Shown: positions 58,454 through 64,000 of the stretch, one piece after another
How positions within the stretch are numbered: the first letter of the stretch is position 1
How the letters are laid out: every line of letters starts with the position of its first letter
From: Amnibacterium setariae
Lineage (GTDB): Bacteria > Actinomycetota > Actinomycetes > Actinomycetales > Microbacteriaceae
Direction of reading: 5' to 3'
Length of the DNA: 64,000 nt
Assembly: GCF_003581425.1 (NCBI RefSeq)
Contig: NZ_QXTG01000002.1
Coordinates: 1,240,001 to 1,304,000, forward strand
The notes under the pieces: model-generated
Seen by the model: the letters and a program-made list of their open reading frames with translations, nothing else
Told to the model about the DNA's origin: nothing
The model's database searches: none
Made by a program: the position numbers and the translations under genes

Positions 58454-59406
58454 GAGCGGGTCTCCTCCGTCAGGCGGTCTGCGCGCTCGTCGGCGCCGGG
58501 CAGGGGTCGCGTCCGGTAGCGCGCGGCGTCGGCGGTGAGCGCGAAGTAGGCGTCCTCGAGCGACCGCTCGACCGGTGCGAGCGCGGTGAGGACGACGTCG
58601 TGGTCGGCCGCGATGCGGGCGATCCGGTCCGGGGTCAGCCCCGTCACCTCGGCGCGGTGCGGCTCCGTCTCGAGGACCGAGCCGCCGGCGGCGACGAGCG
58701 GGCCGACGATGCGGGCGAGGTCCTCGGCGCGGAGGCGGACGCGCAGGGGCGCCGCCGCGTCGAGCAGCTCCTGCAGCGACGCGTCGGCGAGCACGCGACC
58801 GGCGCCGAGGACGAGCACGTGGTCGACGGTCTGCTCGACCTCGCTCATGAGATGGCTCGAGATCAGGACGGCGCGCCCCTCCGCCGCCATCCGGCGGGCG
58901 AGCGCGCGGATCCAGAGGACCCCCTCCGGGTCGAGGCCGTTGACCGGCTCGTCGAGCAGGATCGCGGCGGGGTCGCCGAGCAGCGCCGCCGCGATGCCGA
59001 GGCGCTGCGTCATCCCGAGCGAGAAGGTGCCCACGCGGCGCCGGGCGACGTCGCCGAGACCGGTGAGGTCCAGCACCTCCCCCACCCGGCGCCGGGGCAG
59101 GCCGTGCGTGTCCGAGATCGCCCTGAGGTGCGCGCTCGCGGAGCGGCCCGGATGGAGCGCGCGGGTGTCGAGCATCGCTCCCACGCTCCGGATCGGCGCC
59201 GGCAGGTCGGCGTAGGCGCGGCCGTCGACGGTCGCGCGCCCGGAGGTCGGTCGGTCCAGGCCGAGGATCATGCGCAGCGTCGTGGACTTGCCGGCGCCGT
59301 TCGGGCCGAGGAAGCCGGTGACGCGGCCGGGTTCGACCCGGAACGAGACGTCGTCGACCGCGACCGCGGGGCCGTAGCGCTTGGTGAGGTGGGTGACTTC
59401 GATCAC
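58450..59406 (-). CDS. ABC transporter ATP-binding protein, BcrA-like (module 2)
   Basis: A 318-residue ATPase: Walker A GPNGAGKST (34-42), signature SLGMTQRL (129-136), the SLGMxQRL form of BcrA-type ATPases, and Walker B AAILLDEP (147-154), followed by a C-terminal extension. GTG 59406 has TAGCGT (59414-59419) 7 nt upstream, a leaderless promoter. It leads the second four-gene module. Confidence 0.92.
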   Translation of the reverse strand: MIEVTHLTKRYGPAVAVDDVSFRVEPGRVTGFLGPNGAGKSTTLRMILGLDRPTSGRATVDGRAYADLPAPIRSVGAMLDTRALHPGRSASAHLRAISDTHGLPRRRVGEVLDLTGLGDVARRRVGTFSLGMTQRLGIAAALLGDPAAILLDEPVNGLDPEGVLWIRALARRMAAEGRAVLISSHLMSEVEQTVDHVLVLGAGRVLADASLQELLDAAAPLRVRLRAEDLARIVGPLVAAGGSVLETEPHRAEVTGLTPDRIARIAADHDVVLTALAPVERSLEDAYFALTADAARYRTRPLPGADERADRLTEETRS

Positions 59407-59474
59407 CCGACCGACGCTAGGAACCGCGGGGCGCCGGCGGATCGCCCGCGGGACGCATCGCGGGTGGTACCGCG

Positions 59475-59499
59475 GGACCACGCGCCGTCGCCGTGGTCC
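59475..59499. promoter_or_regulatory. Dyad upstream of ABC/two-component operon 2
   Basis: GGACCACG and CGTGGTCC pair perfectly around 9 nt in the 252-bp divergent gap between the module and the sigma gene. Apart from this and the promoters I see no other element or gene there. Confidence 0.5.
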
Positions 59500-59658
59500 G
59501 AAGGTGCCGCCGATCCCCTCCTCCCGGCCGATCCGGCCGAGCGGCGCTCCTCCCTACCGTCGGCGCGGCGCCGCCCGACCGGCCCGGGTGCGACCGGCCT
59601 GTGGGCGCAGCGCCCCTGCCGGACATGTACCGGTCGGAGGCAGAAGGAAGGAGCCCGA

Positions 59659-60165
59659 GTGGCGATCGACGAAGGAGCGTTCCGCGAGGCGTTCGCGGCC
59701 GAGTACGACGACCTGACCCGCTTCGTGCGGCGCAGGTCCGACCCGGAGCACGCGGAGGACGTGGTGGAGGAGGCGTTCGTCGTGCTCTGGCAGCAGCGCA
59801 CGATGCCCGATCCCGTGCGGCCGTGGCTGTTCGCGACGGCGCGGAACCTGATGCTCAACGCGGACCGGGGCCGGCGTCGGCGGGACGGCCTCGCCGTCCG
59901 CATCGCCGGCCACCTCGACCTCGAGCCGGTCGACCGCACCGGCGACGCGGACCTGCGCATGGACGTGATCGCCGCCTGGCGCACGCTCGCGCCCGCGGAC
60001 CAGGAGGTCCTCGCGCTCGCCGTGTGGGAGGACCTCCCCGCCGCGGAGGCGGCGCAGGTCCTCGGCTGCTCCCGCACCGCCTACCTGATGCGGCTCTCCC
60101 GAGCCCGGGCGCGGCTGAAGCCGCTCCTGCCCCACCCCTCCGCCCGCCTGACCGCGACCGTCTGA
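59659..60165 (+). CDS. ECF-family RNA polymerase sigma factor
   Basis: A 168-residue ECF sigma: region 2 (FAAEYDDLTRFVRRRSDPEHAEDVVEEAFVVLW) and region 4 (LAPADQEVLALAVWEDLPAAEAAQVLGCSRTAYLMRLSRAR). GGAAGGAG precedes the GTG start. The next gene encodes a membrane protein 10 bp downstream, the usual position of a partner or anti-sigma factor. Confidence 0.9.
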   Translation: MAIDEGAFREAFAAEYDDLTRFVRRRSDPEHAEDVVEEAFVVLWQQRTMPDPVRPWLFATARNLMLNADRGRRRRDGLAVRIAGHLDLEPVDRTGDADLRMDVIAAWRTLAPADQEVLALAVWEDLPAAEAAQVLGCSRTAYLMRLSRARARLKPLLPHPSARLTATV

Positions 60166-60175
60166 AGGAGACACC

Positions 60176-60976
60176 ATGACCGGGACCACGACCATCGACA
60201 CCCTGCGCGCGCTCGACCCCGAGCCCGCCGCCCCGACCGACGACGTGCGGCGGCGACGTCGCGACGCGATGATCGAGCGGGTCGTCGCCGCTCCGCAGCA
60301 GGCCCCCGCGGGCTCCCCGCGAGCGCGCCGGGCCCGGCGCCGGGCGGTCCTCGTCGTCGCGGGCGTCGCCGTGCTCGCCGCACCCGCCGCGGTGCTCGGC
60401 GGGCACGCCGCCCTCCGCCAGCTCGACCCGACCGCGCACGGCCTCGACGGCGCCGACCTCGCCGCCTGGGTGAGCACGTCGACGCCGCGCTCGGCGACGC
60501 AGCTGTCCGCGGACGCGAAGCAGTGGTGCATCGACGCGACCGACCGGCAGGCGGGGAAGGACGCACCGGTCTCGATCTCGGGCGGCGACCAGCGCGGCGC
60601 GGTCGCGTCGATGGTCATCCACCGCGGCCCCTGGACGGACATGTGCGTCACGAGCTCGACCGGCGGCGGCGGGATGTGGGAGCTCGCCTCGGGCCCGCAG
60701 GAGCCGATCGCGGCGATCGGCGACCGCGCGGTGCGGCTCCAGTCCTCCGGCACGTCGGGCGGCGACGTCCGCATCGGCTCGGCCTGGGGCCAGGCCGGCC
60801 GCGACGTCCGCTCGTTGGTGCTGCGCGCCGGCTCGCGGAACGTGAACGCGGTCGTGGTGGACGGGCTCTGGATCACCTGGTGGCCGGGCGGCGAGGACTC
60901 GGACGACGTCGCGCGCACCGCGACCGTCACCTACACGGACGGCAGCACGGCCGTCGTCGCCCTGCCGAGCGCATGA
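60176..60976 (+). CDS. Membrane protein, probable partner of the ECF sigma
   Basis: A 266-residue protein with an N-terminal cytoplasmic part starting TIDTLRALDPEPAAP, common in actinobacterial sigma-linked membrane proteins (CU044-like), one transmembrane helix (AVLVVAGVAVLAAPAAVLGG) and an extracytoplasmic domain with two Cys (QWCIDATD, DMCVTS). GAAGGAG precedes the ATG. It has no zinc anti-sigma motif, so an inhibitory role is only inferred from its place after the sigma gene. Confidence 0.8.
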   Translation: MTGTTTIDTLRALDPEPAAPTDDVRRRRRDAMIERVVAAPQQAPAGSPRARRARRRAVLVVAGVAVLAAPAAVLGGHAALRQLDPTAHGLDGADLAAWVSTSTPRSATQLSADAKQWCIDATDRQAGKDAPVSISGGDQRGAVASMVIHRGPWTDMCVTSSTGGGGMWELASGPQEPIAAIGDRAVRLQSSGTSGGDVRIGSAWGQAGRDVRSLVLRAGSRNVNAVVVDGLWITWWPGGEDSDDVARTATVTYTDGSTAVVALPSA

Positions 60977-61062
60977 GCGTCGAGATCGCCGGGTTCCGCG
61001 TGCCCGTCACCGTGCAGGTCGTCCCCCGTGCGCCGACCGCGCTGATCCTCGCGACGCCGTAG
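60973..61062 (+). CDS. Possible 29-residue peptide or gene remnant
   Basis: An ATG overlapping the stop of the membrane-protein gene (ATGA) opens 29 codons (MSVEIAGFRVPVTVQ...) before TAG. Its composition is protein-like, so it may be a coupled small peptide or the tail of a decayed gene. Confidence 0.3.
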   Translation: MSVEIAGFRVPVTVQVVPRAPTALILATP

Positions 61063-61079
61063 CCCGGCCCGGATCGACC

Positions 61080-61115
61080 AGGACGCCGGCGAGCACCCGC
61101 TCGTCGGCGTCCTGC
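61080..61115. terminator. Bidirectional terminator hairpin
   Basis: Arms 61080-61095 and 61100-61115 match at 15 of 16 positions (CAGGACGCCG...) around ACCC, between convergent genes. Confidence 0.85.
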
Positions 61116-61121
61116 CGTCGC

Positions 61122-61901
61122 TCAGGCCGGCTCCTCCGGCGGCAGCCAGCGCTCGATCCGCGCGACGGTCTCGAACCCGAGCCGGCGGTAGACCGACTCC
61201 CCCGCGCTGCTCGCCTGCAGCGTGAGCACCTCGGCCCCGTCCGCGACCGCCCGCCCGACGGCCGCCGCGACGAGCAGGGTCGCGAGCCCGCGACCGCGGT
61301 GGCCCTCCTCCGTCGCGACGAGGTAGACCCCGCCCACGGTGCCCGTCAGGTGCAGCTCCGCGGTCGCACGGAACGCTCCGTCGACCATGGCACCGAACCG
61401 CGTCAGGCGACCCGTCACGGCGACCCGGTCCCGATCGACGCGCAGCAGCGCGGCGCGGTCGCGGAGATCGAGCCCCATCGCCGGCATCCAGGCGGTCGTC
61501 CAGCCGGGCACGTCCTCGACGACGTCGACGACCCTCGCCTGCGCGCCGCCGGGCGGCACCGCGAGGCGGCGCACGTCCTCGGCCTGCACGGCCATCACGG
61601 GCATGCCGCCCACCCGGCGGCCGCCGAGCGCCTCGAGGTCCGCAGCGGTGCCGGGTGCGGCGTCGGGCGCGACGTCCCAGAGCCACGGCACCCCGCGCAG
61701 GCGCCGCCGAGCGACGGGCAGCGCCTCCGAGACGGGCGCCGCGTTCCCCGTCACCGCGTTCAGCGCCGCGCTCGCGATCCCGCTGCGGAAGGTCGTCACC
61801 GGACCGCCGCCGCGCCCCTCCAGGCCCCAGCCGGTGAAGTAGGAGCGGTAGTTCTCGAGCAGGGGCAGCGGATCGATCGCGGATGCGGCGTCGTCGGCCA
61901 T
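61122..61901 (-). CDS. GNAT-family N-acetyltransferase
   Basis: A 259-residue protein with a C-terminal GNAT domain: VGGVYLVATEEGHRGRGLATLLVAAAV (acetyl-CoA loop HRGRGL) and LQASSAGESVYRRLGFETV. The N-terminal 130 residues are an Eis-like or GNAT-like first lobe. GAGGAA precedes the ATG. Repeat copy c lies in its upstream gap. Confidence 0.88.
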   Translation of the reverse strand: MADDAASAIDPLPLLENYRSYFTGWGLEGRGGGPVTTFRSGIASAALNAVTGNAAPVSEALPVARRRLRGVPWLWDVAPDAAPGTAADLEALGGRRVGGMPVMAVQAEDVRRLAVPPGGAQARVVDVVEDVPGWTTAWMPAMGLDLRDRAALLRVDRDRVAVTGRLTRFGAMVDGAFRATAELHLTGTVGGVYLVATEEGHRGRGLATLLVAAAVGRAVADGAEVLTLQASSAGESVYRRLGFETVARIERWLPPEEPA

Positions 61902-61995
61902 GGTTCCTCCTCGGCATCCAGCCCGCGCGGAAGCCCTCGGCGAGAGCGGGTGCGGGCCGCGTCGGGACCAGCCGATCGCGTCTCGGCGGCCGGGC

Positions 61996-62051
61996 GCATC
62001 GGCGGAACCACCGGAGGCGTCCGGACCCGGGTCCGGTGGAAGCACCGATGC
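61996..62051. repeat. Paired palindromic repeat, copy c (inverted pair)
   Basis: Arms 61996-62015 and 62032-62051 (20 nt each) match at 16 positions around 16 nt and both carry the family core GCATCGG...CCACCGGA. The pair lies between the GNAT and glycosyltransferase genes. Confidence 0.85.
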
Positions 62052-62104
62052 CGGAGCAGGGTCCCGCGTCCGACGATGACGGCTCATCGATCGAAGGAGC
62101 CGCC

Positions 62105-62170
62105 GTGCGCATCCAGGTCTCCGCCCTTCCCGCCACGACCGCCGACGTCGACCCGACGTCGGCGCGCTGA
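62105..62170 (+). CDS. Possible 21-residue leader peptide
   Basis: GAAGGAG (62093-62099) at ideal spacing precedes a GTG that opens 21 codons (MRIQVSALPATT...), ending 17 bp before the glycosyltransferase ATG. It may be a leader peptide or the surviving start of a lost gene. Confidence 0.35.
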   Translation: MRIQVSALPATTADVDPTSAR

Positions 62171-62187
62171 TCGGCCCGGGGACCCCG

Positions 62188-63456
62188 ATGCGGATCGCCT
62201 GGGTCGTGGCCGGCACCCGCGGCGACGTGCAGCCCGCCGCCGTCGCCGCGGCCGCGCTGCAGCGGCGCGGCCACGAGGTCGCGCTCGCCGCACCCGACGA
62301 CCTCGTGCGCTTCGGCACCGCCCTCGGCGTCCGCAGCACGCCGCTCGGCGTCGACGTGGGCGAGTTCCTCCGCTCGGAGGAGGGCGCGGCATGGCTGGCC
62401 GCCGGGGACCTGCAGCGCTACCTCGCCGGGCTGCTCGCCCACAAGCAGCGCCATCTCGCCGCGCTGACGGACTCCCTGCTGAGGACGACCGAGGGCGCGG
62501 ACCTGATCGTCGGCGGCGGGCTGCTCCGCGAGGAGGCGGCCGCGCTCGCGGAGCTCCGCGGCGCCTCCCTCGTGTTCACGGGGTACGCGCCCCGCTTCCC
62601 GAACCGCGCGTACCCGCCGATCGGCCTGCCGCAGCGCCCGCTGCCCGGTGCGCTGATCACCGCCGCGCACCGCCTCGTGGTCCGACGCACGGCGCGGGTC
62701 GGCGCACCGTTCGCCGCCGACTTCCGCCGGGGCCTCGGGCTCCCCGCGCATGCGTCGGCCGCCGCCGGGCGGGTCGTCGAGCCGCAGCTCTACAGCCGCC
62801 ACCTCGTGCCGCGGCTGCCGGACCGACCCGCTCGGCCGCTGCTCGGGTTCGTGCGGCCGACCACGGCGCAGCACGCCGCCTGGGGCGAGCCGGGCATCGA
62901 CCCGGCCCTCGAGGCGTGGCTCGCCGACGGGCCGCCTCCCGTCTGGTTCGGGTTCGGGAGCATGCCGCTGCCGCGCCTCCGCTCCGTGCTCGACGTCGTG
63001 CAGCGGGCGGCCGAACGGCTCGGCGTCCGCGCGCTCGTCGGCGTCGGTCGGCAGGGCGCCGACAGGCCCGGCGCGACGGACGACCGCGTCCGGGTCGTCG
63101 GTGAGATCGACCACGGAGCCGTGCTGCCCGCCTGCGCCGCCGCGGTGCACCACGGCGGCGCCGGGACGACGGCCGCCTCGGTGGGCGCGGGCCTGCCGAC
63201 GCTCGTCTTCGCCGTCGCCTTCGACCAGCCGTTCTGGGGCCGGCGGCTGGCGGAGCTCGGCATCGGGTCCGGGTTGCCGTTCGCGGCGTTCGAGGAGGAC
63301 GCGCTCGTCGACGCCCTGCGGCCCCTGCTCGATCCGCGCACCGCGGCGCGCGCCCGGGCGGTCGCCGCCCTGCTCCGCGAGGACCGGCCGCTCGACCGGC
63401 TCGCCGAGCTGGTCGAGGGGCTGCCCGCGCCTCGACCCCGCCGGACGACGACGTGA
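62188..63456 (+). CDS. UGT-type glycosyltransferase (GT1)
   Basis: A 422-residue GT-B enzyme: N-terminal WVVAGTRGDVQPAAVAAAALQRRGHEV and C-terminal nucleotide-sugar box HHGGAGTTAASVGAGLPTLVFAVAFDQPFWGRRL are those of the GtfA/MGT-like UDP/TDP-sugar transferases acting on lipids, sterols or antibiotics. The acceptor is not evident. The ATG has only GGGG nearby; translation may depend on the small frame upstream. Confidence 0.9.
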   Translation: MRIAWVVAGTRGDVQPAAVAAAALQRRGHEVALAAPDDLVRFGTALGVRSTPLGVDVGEFLRSEEGAAWLAAGDLQRYLAGLLAHKQRHLAALTDSLLRTTEGADLIVGGGLLREEAAALAELRGASLVFTGYAPRFPNRAYPPIGLPQRPLPGALITAAHRLVVRRTARVGAPFAADFRRGLGLPAHASAAAGRVVEPQLYSRHLVPRLPDRPARPLLGFVRPTTAQHAAWGEPGIDPALEAWLADGPPPVWFGFGSMPLPRLRSVLDVVQRAAERLGVRALVGVGRQGADRPGATDDRVRVVGEIDHGAVLPACAAAVHHGGAGTTAASVGAGLPTLVFAVAFDQPFWGRRLAELGIGSGLPFAAFEEDALVDALRPLLDPRTAARARAVAALLREDRPLDRLAELVEGLPAPRPRRTTT

Positions 63457-63471
63457 GCGGAGCACGGGCGC

Positions 63472-64000
63472 TCAGCCCTGCGACCGCGCGAACCGCGCGA
63501 CGAGCCGGCTGCGCGACGGGACGTCGAGCTTCACGAAGATGCTGCGCAGGTGGGACTCGACGGTCCGGATGCTGAGGTGCAGCCGCTCGGCGACCTCCTT
63601 GTTGCTGAGGCCCGCGACGACGCCGTCGGTCACGCGCCGCTCGGCCGGGGTGAGCAGCCGCAGGTCGGCCTCCTCCCACCGCTCGAGGTCCGCGGCGAGC
63701 GCCCGCCGCGCGGTCCCGTCCTCGATCAGCCCCAGGGCGCTCCGCGCCGTGCTCGTCACCTCGCTGCGCGTCTCCTCGTCCAGGTCGGCGTCGCGGAGCA
63801 GGTGCAGCACCTCCGACGAGACCCGCGCGCGTTCCGGCACCCACTCCATCGCCGAGGAGGCCCGCAGGACCGCGAGCGCCCGGTCGGCGCGGTCGCGCGG
63901 CCGGTCGCGGGCGTCGGCGATCCAGGCCTCGATCCGGTCGGCCTGCAGCGCGGGCAGGCGCCGCGTCGTCCCCTCCCCGAGGCGGCGGATCGAGGCGGCG
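63472..64000 (-). CDS. LuxR-family regulator, C-terminal part
   Basis: An open frame of 175 codons continues through the right edge, so the gene is larger. The C-terminal LuxR HTH is LTPAERRVTDGVVAGLSNKEVAERLHLSIRTVESHLRSIF. The preceding sequence is helical (ALQADRIEAWIADARDR), as in the TPR-like part of large LuxR/LAL regulators. The internal ATG at 63849 is unlikely to be the true start. Confidence 0.85.
   Translation of the reverse strand, partial: AASIRRLGEGTTRRLPALQADRIEAWIADARDRPRDRADRALAVLRASSAMEWVPERARVSSEVLHLLRDADLDEETRSEVTSTARSALGLIEDGTARRALAADLERWEEADLRLLTPAERRVTDGVVAGLSNKEVAERLHLSIRTVESHLRSIFVKLDVPSRSRLVARFARSQG

Noticed and set aside
63472-63849. Complete 125-residue LuxR protein
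   Set aside because: The frame stays open to the window edge with helical coding character, so this is the end of a larger gene.
1-64000. tRNA, rRNA, riboswitch, prophage or known defence system
   Set aside because: No cloverleaf, T-box-like leader, integrase, nuclease-methylase or toxin-antitoxin pair could be supported by reading.

Overview
The window is very GC-rich, gene-dense DNA with GTG starts used about as often as ATG, short intergenic gaps and many 4-bp ATGA/GTGA start-stop overlaps. Together with the gene families present (RskA-type sigma/anti-sigma pair with a DUF4397 protein, MmyB-type XRE regulators, poxvirus-like topoisomerase IB, MptB-like mannosyltransferase, many TetR/SDR/GNAT/MFS genes) this points to an actinobacterial chromosome, most likely Microbacteriaceae or a close relative; the genus cannot be fixed from sequence alone. 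I see no tRNA, rRNA, CRISPR array, transposase, integrase or phage gene.

Layout. 1-5 kb: RidA-like protein, VanZ-like protein, and an ABC exporter with its own two-component system (ATPase-permease-kinase-regulator). 5-11 kb: GAF sensor, S33 peptidase, SNase-like protein, HAD hydrolase, methyltransferase. 11-20 kb: thioesterase, four SDR oxidoreductases, MmyB, LysR and AraC regulators, and a sigma/anti-sigma/DUF4397 cluster. 20-28 kb: GNAT, peptidase E, topoisomerase IB, a Tat-exported BNR-repeat protein of lower GC, a quinone-reductase-like enzyme divergent from an MFS exporter. 27.6-37 kb: ECF sigma, GT87/MptB-like mannosyltransferase, lipoproteins, LacI, TetR and MmyB regulators, MmsA dehydrogenase. 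37-47 kb: TetR-linked HdeD/flavoprotein/EthD operon, then a glycan island (TetR, sugar-type MFS, GH38 alpha-mannosidase, TetR, SGNH hydrolase). 47-55 kb: MarR/YceI, MFS/TetR, secreted CBM-DUF1996 protein, flavin monooxygenase, GNATs, metallo-beta-lactamase-fold hydrolase. 55.7-59.4 kb: a second ATPase-permease-kinase-regulator module. 59.6-64 kb: ECF sigma with a membrane partner, GNAT, UGT-type glycosyltransferase and the C-terminal part of a LuxR regulator.

How it works together. This is a regulator-rich accessory or environmental-response region: two self-contained ABC/two-component modules, three sigma-factor loci, and many small units in which a TetR, MarR, LysR or XRE regulator sits beside one or two enzymes or a transporter. 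Several regulator-enzyme gaps contain clean inverted repeats that are good operator candidates. A recurring (T/C)A-N3-T hexamer lies 6-8 nt before at least eighteen start codons, which suggests widespread leaderless transcription and settles several start sites. Two classes of extra structure stand out: long single inverted repeats in intergenic gaps (5.0, 11.8 and 15.8 kb) and a small family of related palindromes, consensus GCATCGGYGNWWCCACCG, found as inverted pairs at 53.2 and 62.0 kb and singly at 54.7 kb, each time beside a GNAT gene.
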